DNA of 5,841 nucleotides, taken from positions 1 through 5,841 of the forward strand of contig CANRHF010000120.1 of NCBI GenBank assembly GCA_947630345.1. Reading direction: 5' to 3'. The translations under genes were made by a program, and so were the position numbers. Below are positions 1 through 5,644 of this stretch, in pieces (within the stretch, counting starts at the first letter, position 1; each line of letters opens with the position of its first letter). Below the pieces are notes generated by a model. The model worked only from the letters and a program-made list of their open reading frames with translations. It did not search any database and was not told where the DNA came from. Source of the DNA: an uncultured Oscillospiraceae bacterium (GTDB lineage Bacteria > Bacillota > Clostridia > Oscillospirales > Oscillospiraceae).

Positions 1-654
1 GTTGGAGGCCACCTGGGCGATGATCTGAGTGGCGATGTTGCAGGCGGTGGAGAAGGAATGGGGCTTCTCGATCAGGGTGCCGGAGATGACGGTGCCGTTT
101 TGCAGCATGTCCTCCAGGTTCACCAGATCGCAGTTGTGCATGTGCTGGGCATAGTAATCCGCGTCGTGGAAGTGGATAATGCCCGCCTCGTGGGCCGCCA
201 CCACGTCCGCCGGCAGCAGGATCCGGCGGGTGATGTCCTTGGACACCTCCCCGGCCATGTAGTCCCGCTGGACCGCGTTGATGGTGGGATTCTTATTGGC
301 GTTCTCCTGCTTGACCTCCTCGTTGTTGCACTCGATCAGGCTCAGGATCCGGTCGTCGGTGGTGTTGGACTGGCGGAGCAGGCTGCGGGTATAGCGGTAG
401 GTGATATACTCCTTGGCCACCTCAAAGGCGCCATGGGCCATAATGGATTTCTCCACCAGGTCCTGGATCTCCTCCACGGAGGGGCTGCGCCCCATCTCCT
501 CGCAGCTGATTTTCACGTTCTCCGCGATGCGCTGGATCTGCAGGGGGGTCATGCGGTAGCTTTCTTCCGCGGCGTTGTTGGCCTTGGTAATGGCCATCAC
601 GATCTTCTCTATGTCGAATACAACCTCGGCGCCATTTCGTTTGATAATTTTCAT
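1..654 (-). CDS. nrdD: Anaerobic ribonucleoside-triphosphate reductase, N-terminal part (cut by left edge)
   Basis: Class III ribonucleotide reductase large subunit. It reduces ribonucleoside triphosphates to dNTPs in the cytoplasm with a glycyl radical installed by its activase NrdG, and works only without oxygen. Only the first 218 residues are present of a family usually about 700 long. Residues 1-95 form an ATP-cone (start MKIIKRNGAEVVFDIEKI), the allosteric domain that senses ATP/dATP. The catalytic domain then begins, with IIHFHDADYYAQHMHNCDLVN at about 159-179. C175 in HNC fits the conserved active-site cysteine (C175 in E. coli NrdD by family knowledge). The segment KPHSFSTACNIATQIIAQVAS at the edge is also typical. 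The glycyl-radical and zinc-binding C-terminus lie outside the window. The start is supported by AAAGGAGG (minus strand, + 664-671) nine bases upstream. It is divergent from galM. nrdG often lies downstream, beyond the left edge, which cannot be checked here. Confidence 0.97.
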   Translation of the reverse strand, partial: MKIIKRNGAEVVFDIEKIVMAITKANNAAEESYRMTPLQIQRIAENVKISCEEMGRSPSVEEIQDLVEKSIMAHGAFEVAKEYITYRYTRSLLRQSNTTDDRILSLIECNNEEVKQENANKNPTINAVQRDYMAGEVSKDITRRILLPADVVAAHEAGIIHFHDADYYAQHMHNCDLVNLEDMLQNGTVISGTLIEKPHSFSTACNIATQIIAQVASN

Positions 655-707
655 TGGTAGAGTCCTCCTTTGTGCGCGGCTGGATTTGCGGCGACCGTGC
701 AAAGATA

Positions 708-735
708 ATTATACTACATCTTGTGGCTTTGTCAA
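708..735 (-). promoter_or_regulatory. Sigma-A promoter of nrdD
   Basis: On the minus strand a perfect -35 TTGACA (+ 730-735) and a perfect -10 TATAAT (+ 708-713) are separated by 16 bases. Transcription would start near + 700, giving a leader of about 46 bases with the AGGAGG site. Both hexamers match consensus, so the promoter should be intrinsically strong and to need repression, which fits the NrdR boxes lying over it. Confidence 0.85.
711..726 (-). promoter_or_regulatory. NrdR box 2 (promoter-proximal), overlapping the nrdD -10
   Basis: Minus-strand CCACAAGATGTAGTAT matches 12 of 16 positions of the NrdR consensus acaCwAtATaTwGtgt. The conserved CwA, AT, TwG and following T positions are kept. 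It covers the spacer and the first bases of the -10, where bound NrdR would block RNA polymerase. It is weaker than box 1 but has exactly the expected spacing from it. Confidence 0.7.
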
Positions 736-742
736 GTGGCAA

Positions 743-758
743 TCACAAAATATTGTTG
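743..758 (-). promoter_or_regulatory. NrdR box 1 (promoter-distal), just upstream of the nrdD -35
   Basis: Minus-strand CAACAATATTTTGTGA matches 12 of 16 positions of the NrdR consensus. Nearly every position of the central run CwAtATaTwGtg agrees. It lies 7 bases upstream of the -35 and 16 bases from box 2, so the two boxes are 32 bp apart centre to centre, about three helical turns. This is the paired arrangement known for NrdR, the ATP-cone/zinc-ribbon repressor of ribonucleotide reductase genes. nrdR itself is not in the window. Confidence 0.78.
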
Positions 759-762
759 CTCC

Positions 763-797
763 CGGGGAAAAGTCCCAGATGTAAAGATTTTTCCCCG
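763..797. repeat. 9-bp perfect inverted repeat in the nrdD-galM intergenic region
   Basis: CGGGGAAAA (763-771) and TTTTCCCCG (789-797) are perfect inverted copies 17 bases apart. The repeat sits between the nrdD control sites and the galM promoter. No T-run follows either arm, so it does not look like an ordinary terminator. It may be a binding site for an unidentified dimeric regulator or an insulating hairpin. The role is unknown. Confidence 0.5.
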
Positions 798-834
798 ATT
801 TTGTCCGCCCGCCGTAGAAATGGCGGCGAAGAGG

Positions 835-863
835 TTGCAAAAACTCATCCGTTCTGTTAAAAT
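835..863 (+). promoter_or_regulatory. Sigma-A promoter of galM
   Basis: TTGCAA (835-840), a 17-base spacer, then TAAAAT (858-863). Each hexamer has one mismatch to consensus. Transcription would start near 870, leaving a leader of about 20 bases that contains the AAAGGGG ribosome binding site at 875-881. Confidence 0.7.
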
Positions 864-889
864 GGAAAAAACGGAAAGGGGCGAATTCG

Positions 890-1888
890 ATGACAACATT
901 CTTTGGCCGCCTGGAAGACGGCTCCCAGGCGCGGCTGTACACCCTGACCGGCTTCGGCCTGACCGCCCAGGTCACGGACTTCGGCGCCACGCTGGTTCGG
1001 CTCCTGGTCCCCGACGCCGGCGGAAAGGCGGCGGACGTGGTGCTGGGCTACGACCAGGTTTCCGGCTACCTTCGGGGCACGGGCTATTTGGGGGCCACGG
1101 TGGGGCGCAACGCCAACCGGATCGCGGGGGCGGCCTTTCTTCTGGACGGAACGGAAGTCCGCCTGCCGGCCAACGAAGGGCCCAACAACCTCCACAGCGG
1201 CCCGGAGGGCTATTCCTTCCGGCTCTGGCAGGTGGAGGCCCTGACGGAAAGCAGCGTCACCTTCCGCCTCCAGAGCCCCCACGGGGACCAGGGCTTTCCG
1301 GGAAACGCCACCATCTGGGTCACCTACGCGCTGGAACCGCCCAGAGCCCTGCGGATCACCTACCGGGGGGAGAGCGACCGGAACACGGTGTTCAACCTGA
1401 CCAACCACAGCTATTTTAACCTGGCGGGCCAGGACCGGCCGGAGCTTGCCATGGACCAGAAGCTGACCCTGACCGCCCCGGCCTTCCACCCGGCGGACGA
1501 AGCGAGCATCCCCACCGGCGAGGAGCGGCGGGTGGAAGGCACGCCCATGGATTTCCGCACCCCCAAGGTCCTGGGAGCGGTGCTGAAGGAGGACTATCCG
1601 CCCCTCCATCTGCAAAGCGGGGTGGACCACAACTTTGTACTCACCGGACCGGCGGTGCTGGAGGATCCCCATTCGGGCCGCCGGATGACGCTGACCACCG
1701 ACTGCCCCGGGTTGCAGGTGTACACCGCCAATTTCCTCCAGGACGCCGGCAAGGGGGGCATTTTCTACCCGCCCCACAGCGCCGTGGCTCTGGAACCCCA
1801 GTTCTATCCCGACTTTGTCCATCATCCACATTGGCCCCAGAGCGTTGGGAAAACCTACCAAAGCCAGACTCTCTACTCCTTCGCCTGA
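890..1888 (+). CDS. galM: Aldose 1-epimerase (mutarotase)
   Basis: Cytoplasmic enzyme that interconverts the alpha and beta anomers of galactose, glucose and related aldoses, feeding the Leloir and glucose pathways. It has 332 residues, close to the usual 330-350, as one beta-sandwich epimerase domain along its full length. Family motifs are in the expected order: GRNANRI (72-78) with sugar-binding R73, NNLHSG (99-104) with H102, NLTNHSYFNL (169-178) with catalytic-acid H173, VDHNF (245-249) with D246, and ALEPQFYPD (300-308) with catalytic-base E302. H102, H173, D246 and E302 correspond to the known mutarotase active site, so the enzyme looks intact. No signal peptide is seen. AAAGGGG eight bases upstream supports the ATG. 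The gene appears monocistronic: its own promoter lies upstream, and 125 bases follow before the next gene. The preferred sugar cannot be read from the sequence. Confidence 0.97.
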   Translation: MTTFFGRLEDGSQARLYTLTGFGLTAQVTDFGATLVRLLVPDAGGKAADVVLGYDQVSGYLRGTGYLGATVGRNANRIAGAAFLLDGTEVRLPANEGPNNLHSGPEGYSFRLWQVEALTESSVTFRLQSPHGDQGFPGNATIWVTYALEPPRALRITYRGESDRNTVFNLTNHSYFNLAGQDRPELAMDQKLTLTAPAFHPADEASIPTGEERRVEGTPMDFRTPKVLGAVLKEDYPPLHLQSGVDHNFVLTGPAVLEDPHSGRRMTLTTDCPGLQVYTANFLQDAGKGGIFYPPHSAVALEPQFYPDFVHHPHWPQSVGKTYQSQTLYSFA

Positions 1889-1930
1889 CTTTTTCCTCCC
1901 GGCGGACGTTCGCGGTCCCTTTTGCCTGGC

Positions 1931-1956
1931 ACAGTCTGGTGCCCCCCGCATAAACT
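1931..1956 (+). promoter_or_regulatory. Possible sporulation-type (sigma-K-like) promoter of the cysteine-rich gene
   Basis: CATAAACT (1949-1956) resembles the CATA-type -10 elements used by the mother-cell sigma factors SigE and SigK. The AC at 1931-1932, 16 bases upstream, fits the minimal SigK -35. The SigE -35 is not apparent. These are short, degenerate motifs, so chance agreement is quite possible. No clear TTGACA/TATAAT pair was found in this gap. Confidence 0.3.
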
Positions 1957-1961
1957 GTCTT

Positions 1962-1987
1962 ATAAGCGACTTTCTTCTCTCGCTTAT
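1962..1987 (+). repeat. 8-bp inverted repeat in the leader of the cysteine-rich gene
   Basis: ATAAGCGA (1962-1969) and TCGCTTAT (1980-1987) are perfect inverted copies around a 10-base pyrimidine-rich loop. The repeat ends 12 bases before the GGGAGG ribosome binding site at 2000-2005. No T-run follows the second arm directly, so a terminator for galM is unlikely. It could be an operator or an mRNA hairpin near the translation start. Confidence 0.45.
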
Positions 1988-2013
1988 GTATCAACCATCG
2001 GGAGGTTTTTTTC

Positions 2014-2865
2014 ATGCCAGAGCAAACTCAGGATGTCTCGCGGTGTAGGTCCGACAATTCGCGGGATACCATGTCCATCCATACACAAAAGATCACGGAC
2101 AGCTGCCGGGACAAGGACTGCATCGAGGATCTGCGGGTCTATCTGACCAGCGGCTCCCAAACCGTGCTGGACACCGCCGCCGGCGCCCGGGTCCGGTGCG
2201 CGGATCTTCTGTACACCTATATTGACGTGGAGCCGGTGGCCTTTGACCGGAACCACTACTGCGTGGACGTGACCTTCTACTACCGGATTCTGGCGGACGC
2301 GGTGATCGGCAGCGGCCGGCCCGCCTCCCTCTACGGCCTGGCGGTGTTCTCCAAGCGGGCGGTCCTCTGCGGCGAGGAGAGCCGGGCTCACATCTTCACC
2401 AGCGACACCCGCATTGGCGATCTCGACGGCCTGACCCGGTACAGCACCAACCTGCCCACCGCCGTGGTGGAGGTGCTGGATCCCATGGTCCTCAGCTCCA
2501 AGGTACGGGACGTCTGCGATTGCCCCTGCCAGGAAACCACCACGGTGCAGATCCCCAGCGCCATCAGCCGGATGTTTGACGAGGAGCTGGTAGTCTCCGG
2601 GGAGCGGCGGCGCCTGTTCGTCACCCTGGGCCAGTTCTCCATCATCCGCCTGGAGCGGGACGCCCAGCTGGTGGTGCCGGTGCTGGATTACAGCATCCCC
2701 ACCAAGGAATGCTGCGACTCCCCCGGCTGCGCCGAGGATCCCTGCGAGATGTTCAGCCGCATACCCTTCCCCACGGGACAGTTCACCCCCAAGGGATGCG
2801 ACCAGAACCAGCACGGCGGCGGGGATGAGACCCCCAGCTGCGGCTGCGGCTACCAGACCCTATAA
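2014..2865 (+). CDS. Cysteine-rich conserved-looking protein of unknown function
   Basis: A 283-residue protein I cannot assign to a function. GGGAGG (2000-2005) lies eight bases before the ATG. The next in-frame ATG (2071) has no such site, so 2014 is preferred. There is no signal peptide or membrane segment. It has 16 cysteines (about 6%): C11, C31, C36, C62, C83, C119, a tight CDCPC at 168-172, CC at 233-234, C239, C244, C262 and a CGCG at 276-279 near the end. Residues about 35-160 look like a beta-rich folded domain (LLYTYIDVEPVAFD at 65-78, CVDVTFYYRI at 83-92, TAVVEVLDPMVLSSKV at 149-164). The tail from about 230 is Cys/Gly/Pro-rich and probably flexible. The cysteine clusters suggest metal binding or disulfide cross-linking, as in clostridial spore-coat proteins, and the possible SigK-like promoter would agree, but this is inference. 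Codon use matches the neighbours. It appears to form its own unit, with a strong terminator directly after. Confidence 0.85.
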   Translation: MPEQTQDVSRCRSDNSRDTMSIHTQKITDSCRDKDCIEDLRVYLTSGSQTVLDTAAGARVRCADLLYTYIDVEPVAFDRNHYCVDVTFYYRILADAVIGSGRPASLYGLAVFSKRAVLCGEESRAHIFTSDTRIGDLDGLTRYSTNLPTAVVEVLDPMVLSSKVRDVCDCPCQETTTVQIPSAISRMFDEELVVSGERRRLFVTLGQFSIIRLERDAQLVVPVLDYSIPTKECCDSPGCAEDPCEMFSRIPFPTGQFTPKGCDQNQHGGGDETPSCGCGYQTL

Positions 2866-2871
2866 AGACCC

Positions 2872-2905
2872 GCCGCCCGGCCAAATTGGCCGGGCGGCAA
2901 TTTTT
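2872..2905 (+). terminator. Rho-independent terminator of the cysteine-rich gene
   Basis: Perfect 11-bp GC-rich stem, GCCGCCCGGCC (2872-2882) with GGCCGGGCGGC (2888-2898), around the loop AAATT, followed by AATTTTT. It begins 7 bases after the stop codon. The opposite strand has only a poor T-run, so it works mainly in the plus direction. Confidence 0.93.
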
Positions 2906-2927
2906 GGGGAGTCCTTTCCTCCCGGGC

Positions 2928-2962
2928 AAAAATTTCCCCGCTTCCGGCAGGAAGCGGGGAAA
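2928..2962 (-). terminator. Rho-independent terminator of glgP
   Basis: Perfect 13-bp stem, TTTCCCCGCTTCC (2933-2945) with GGAAGCGGGGAAA (2950-2962), around a 4-base loop. Read on the minus strand it is followed by TTTTT (+ 2928-2932). It starts 4 bases after the glgP stop codon. Together with the terminator at 2872-2905 it separates the two convergent genes. Confidence 0.93.
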
Positions 2963-2966
2963 ATGC

Positions 2967-5300
2967 TCAGTACTGGGTGGGTTTGATATGCCAGATCTCC
3001 TGGGCGTACTGCCGGATGGTCCGGTCGGAGGAGAATTTGGCGGAGCTGGCCACGTTCATCAGGCACTTGCGGCCAAATGCCAGCCGGTCGGCGTAGTCCT
3101 TATTGGCCCGGAGCTTGGCGTCCAGATAGGACTGGTAGTCCAGCAGCAGGAAGTAGTGGTCCGCCTTGTGCCAGTTGGCGCCGTCCAAAAGGGCGTGGTA
3201 CAGCTCCCGCTGGGCATCGTCCGTGGGCACGGTGCCGTCCACCAGGGTATCGATGGCCCGGTGGAGACGGGGGTTGGAATCGTAGATGCCCCGGGCATAG
3301 TAGCTGTCCCGGCAGGCGTTGATCTGCTCCACCGTGGCGCCGAAGATATAGTTGTTCTCCCAGCCGGCCTCCTTGACGATCTCCACATTGGCCCCGTCCA
3401 GGGTGCCCAGGGTCACGGCGCCGTTCATCATCAGCTTCATGTTGCCGGTGCCGGAGGCCTCGGTGCCCGCCGGGGAGATCTGCTCGGAAATGTCGGCGGC
3501 CGGGATGATATGCTCGGCGTAGGAGCAGTTGTAGTTCTGCACAAAGACCACCTTCAGCAGATGGTTCACCGCGGGATCGTTGTTGACCAGCTTGGCAACG
3601 CGGTTGATATAGCGGATAATGGCCTTTGCCCGGACATAGCCCGGGGCGGACTTGGCGCCGAAGAGGTACACCGTGGGATGGAAGTCGGTAAGGCTGCCAT
3701 CCTTCAGGCGGAAATAGATGTCCACAATGGACAGGGCGTTGAGCAGCTGCCGCTTGTACTCATGGAGCCGCTTCACCTGCACGTCGAAAATAAAGTCGGG
3801 ATTCAGCCGGATGCCCTCGTGCTGAGCCAGCACCGCGCAGAGCTGCTCCTTCTTCGCCCGTTTGACGGCGTTGAACTGGCGGACCATATCGTCGTTGATC
3901 ATGGGCTTGAGCTTCTCCAGCTGGTCCAGGTCCTTCAGGAAATCGTTGCCGATGCGGTAGCGCAGGAGCTGGGTCAGCTCCGGGTTGCACAGGCCCATCC
4001 ACCGGCGAGGCGTGACGCCGTTGGTCTTGTTCTGGAACCGGTTGGGGTAGATCTGATACCAGTCGTGGAACAGGTCGTCCTGAAGGATCTTGGAGTGGAT
4101 CTCCGCCACACCGTTGACGTAGGAGCCCACATAGACGGACAGATTCGCCATATGGGCGGTATTGTCCCGGACGATGAACAGACCCGGATGCTCCGCCTTG
4201 AGCTTGCCGTCGATGCGCAGAATGATGTCCACGATCTCCGGCACCACGCTGCGCAGCAGATCCAGAGGCCACTTCTCCAACGCCTCGCCCATGACGGTGT
4301 GGTTGGTGTAGGAGAAGGTCTGCTGGGCGATGGCGAAGGCCTGATCAAAGCCCATGCCCTCCAGCATCAGCAGCCGGATCAGCTCCGGGATGGACATGGC
4401 CGGATGGGTATCGTTGAGCTGCACGGCGTAAAATTCCGCGAAATGGCTCAGATCGTTGCCATGGCTGGCCTTGTAGGTGCGCATCATGTCCTGCAGGGAG
4501 GCGGAGGACAGCACATACTGCTGCTTGATCCGCAGGCGCTTGCCCTCCAAAGTGGAGTCGTTGGGATACAGGACCCGGGTGATGTCCTCGGCCTTGTTTT
4601 TCTGGGTCAGAGCCCGCTGATAGTCCTGCTCATTGAAGGCGTTGAAGTCCAGCTCCTCCTCGGCCTCGCACTGCCAGAGGCGAAGGGTGTTGATATTCTG
4701 GGTGCCGTAGCCAATGATGGGCACGTCGTAGGGCACCGCCAGAACGGTATGGTCCGGGAAGGAGACCTTGACGGTGTGGTTGTAGCGGCGGTAGGACCAG
4801 GGGTCGCCGTACTTAGTCCAGTCGTCGGCGCTCTCGCTCTGGCCCCCCTCGGTATCAAAGCTCTGCTTGAACAGGCCGAAGCGGTAGCGAAGGCCGTAGC
4901 CGGACAGAGGAATGTTGGTGCTGGCGGCGGAGTCCAGGAAGCAGGCCGCCAGACGGCCCAGGCCGCCGTTGCCCAGGGCGGCGTCCTCGATATCCTCCAG
5001 AATCGCCAGGTCCACGCCCCGCTCGGCGAAGATCTGCTTCATCTCGTCCAGAATGCCCAGGTTATATAGATTGCTGTACACCAGTCGGCCAATGAGATAC
5101 TCCGCGGAGATGTAGTAGGCCTTCCGCTGGTGCATCCGGGTACGTTTGCTGTTGCTCCAGTTGTCGCTGATGGCCATCATCACCGCCTCGCCCAGGGCCT
5201 CGTGAAGCTCCTGGGGCGTAGCCTCTTGGAGGGAAACGTCATAGGTATACTTCAGCTTCGCTTCCGTCCAGCGCAGAATGTTCAGACAGTTATAGCTCAT
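2967..5300 (-). CDS. glgP: Glycogen/starch/alpha-glucan phosphorylase
   Basis: PLP-dependent GT35 enzyme (EC 2.4.1.1) that releases glucose-1-phosphate from the non-reducing ends of alpha-1,4-glucans in the cytoplasm. It has 777 residues against roughly 750-850 for bacterial relatives. Landmarks in order are AYYISAEYLIGR (61-72), the glycine-rich GNGGLGRLAACFLDS (110-124), QLNDTHPA (294-301), TNGVTPRRW (426-434), the phosphate-site motif VQVKRLHEYKRQ (507-518) with K510, R511 and K516, and the PLP signature EASGTGNMKLMMN (614-626) with Schiff-base lysine K622. All fit an active enzyme. The N-terminus is short and lacks the serine-phosphorylation extension of animal enzymes. One difference is Asn386 in MANL, where many phosphorylases have His (MAHL). 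The start at 5300 has GGGAG eight bases upstream; the frame stays open to 5546, but that extension has no phosphorylase character and covers the promoter. Whether glycogen or maltodextrin is preferred cannot be told. It appears monocistronic, with its own promoter and terminator. Confidence 0.98.
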   Translation of the reverse strand: MSYNCLNILRWTEAKLKYTYDVSLQEATPQELHEALGEAVMMAISDNWSNSKRTRMHQRKAYYISAEYLIGRLVYSNLYNLGILDEMKQIFAERGVDLAILEDIEDAALGNGGLGRLAACFLDSAASTNIPLSGYGLRYRFGLFKQSFDTEGGQSESADDWTKYGDPWSYRRYNHTVKVSFPDHTVLAVPYDVPIIGYGTQNINTLRLWQCEAEEELDFNAFNEQDYQRALTQKNKAEDITRVLYPNDSTLEGKRLRIKQQYVLSSASLQDMMRTYKASHGNDLSHFAEFYAVQLNDTHPAMSIPELIRLLMLEGMGFDQAFAIAQQTFSYTNHTVMGEALEKWPLDLLRSVVPEIVDIILRIDGKLKAEHPGLFIVRDNTAHMANLSVYVGSYVNGVAEIHSKILQDDLFHDWYQIYPNRFQNKTNGVTPRRWMGLCNPELTQLLRYRIGNDFLKDLDQLEKLKPMINDDMVRQFNAVKRAKKEQLCAVLAQHEGIRLNPDFIFDVQVKRLHEYKRQLLNALSIVDIYFRLKDGSLTDFHPTVYLFGAKSAPGYVRAKAIIRYINRVAKLVNNDPAVNHLLKVVFVQNYNCSYAEHIIPAADISEQISPAGTEASGTGNMKLMMNGAVTLGTLDGANVEIVKEAGWENNYIFGATVEQINACRDSYYARGIYDSNPRLHRAIDTLVDGTVPTDDAQRELYHALLDGANWHKADHYFLLLDYQSYLDAKLRANKDYADRLAFGRKCLMNVASSAKFSSDRTIRQYAQEIWHIKPTQY

Positions 5301-5308
5301 ATGCAATT

Positions 5309-5313
5309 CTCCC
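5309..5313 (-). promoter_or_regulatory. Ribosome binding site that fixes the glgP start
   Basis: Minus-strand GGGAG lies eight bases before the ATG at 5300. An in-frame ATG five codons upstream (5315) overlaps this site and has only a GAGG 12 bases away, so 5300 is the better start. Confidence 0.8.
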
Positions 5314-5380
5314 ATTCTATAAATGATCCTCAAAGAAGGATGGTTTTCCGCTTTCAAGCAGGCCCGAGGACGCTTCCCAC

Positions 5381-5395
5381 GGACAGATTCTGTCC
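5381..5395 (-). repeat. 6-bp palindromic hairpin in the glgP leader
   Basis: GGACAG and CTGTCC flank a three-base centre, forming a tight hairpin or a small palindromic site in the untranslated leader, about 80 bases before the start codon. On the minus strand a near-copy of its left half, GGACGGAATC, lies just upstream of GGACAGAATC. The function is not evident. Confidence 0.4.
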
Positions 5396-5439
5396 CGATT
5401 CCGTCCACCCAAAACACCCTTTTCAGGCCATATGTTAAA

Positions 5440-5468
5440 AGAGTAATACTTTTCCATGGATTTGTCAA
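5440..5468 (-). promoter_or_regulatory. Probable sigma-A promoter of glgP
   Basis: On the minus strand a perfect -35 TTGACA (+ 5463-5468) is followed after 17 bases by TACTCT (+ 5440-5445), a weak -10 sharing the T, A and final T of TATAAT. A start near + 5433 would give a leader of about 133 bases. The weak -10 suggests reliance on an activator or modest basal expression. Confidence 0.55.
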
Positions 5469-5490
5469 GAGAAACCTACACAAATAGGCA

Positions 5491-5525
5491 TTTTTTACAA
5501 AACCGCCGTTTGTATCTGTAAAAAA
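5491..5525. repeat. 9-bp perfect AT-rich inverted repeat upstream of the glgP promoter
   Basis: TTTTTTACA (5491-5499) and TGTAAAAAA (5517-5525) are perfect inverted copies. A second, inner pair, ACAAA and TTTGT, is nested inside them. The repeat starts 22 bases upstream of the -35, where an activator or UP-like element would act, so it is a candidate regulator site for glgP. The factor cannot be named from sequence. Confidence 0.5.
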
Positions 5526-5540
5526 GACAAGCCCAAATTC

Positions 5541-5567
5541 GTCCACCTGTTAAACACACCTGTGGAC
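5541..5567. repeat. GTCCAC/GTGGAC inverted repeat with CACCTGT direct repeats
   Basis: GTCCAC (5541-5546) and GTGGAC (5562-5567) are inverted copies. Inside them CACCTGT occurs twice in direct orientation (5544-5550 and 5557-5563), 13 bases apart. This is a possible secondary regulatory site for glgP, but the arms are short and could be coincidence. Confidence 0.3.
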
Positions 5568-5616
5568 ATTTCTCCTTCCCCGGAGCTGAAACAGCAGCCC
5601 TGAGAAAACATGAAAA

Positions 5617-5644
5617 CCGGGCGGCGCGGAAAGGCACCGCCCGG
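5617..5644 (-). terminator. Rho-independent terminator of the ABC ATPase gene
   Basis: Stem CCGGGCGG with CCGCCCGG, extended to 11 pairs by a G-U wobble that exists only in the minus-strand transcript, around a 6-base loop. On that strand it is followed by TTTTCATGTTTT. It starts 11 bases after the stop codon of the upstream gene, so glgP is probably not co-transcribed with it. Confidence 0.88.

Noticed and set aside
809..826. CCGCC/GGCGG 5-bp inverted repeat upstream of galM
   Set aside because: Arms this short and GC-rich are expected by chance in such DNA, and no regulator consensus fits.
1889..1930. Terminator for galM
   Set aside because: Only a 4-bp GGAC/GTCC stem followed by CTTTT is present, which is too weak to call; galM may read on into the next gene.
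1927..1942. Sigma-54-like TGGCAC...TGC before the cysteine-rich gene
   Set aside because: The distance between the GG and GC elements is one base longer than sigma-54 requires, and TTGC is not matched. The same bases form a short GGCAC/GTGCC inverted repeat that may be chance.
857..1951. 364-codon minus-strand open frame opposite galM
   Set aside because: It is an antisense shadow. The plus strand carries all mutarotase motifs with its own promoter and ribosome binding site.
2967..5069. Long plus-strand open frame (727 codons) opposite glgP
   Set aside because: It is an antisense shadow of glgP caused by GC-rich codons. Its Val/Gly/Leu/His-rich translation has no domain, and the minus strand encodes a clear phosphorylase.
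5317..5457. 46-residue minus-strand reading frame (MEKYYSFNIW...) in the glgP leader
   Set aside because: There is no ribosome binding site before its ATG, which lies between the -35 and -10 of the promoter and so upstream of the inferred transcript start.
5301..5546. 82-codon N-terminal extension of glgP to an ATG at 5546
   Set aside because: The extra residues have no phosphorylase character and would place the TTGACA promoter and leader inside the gene. A good ribosome binding site sits right before the ATG at 5300.
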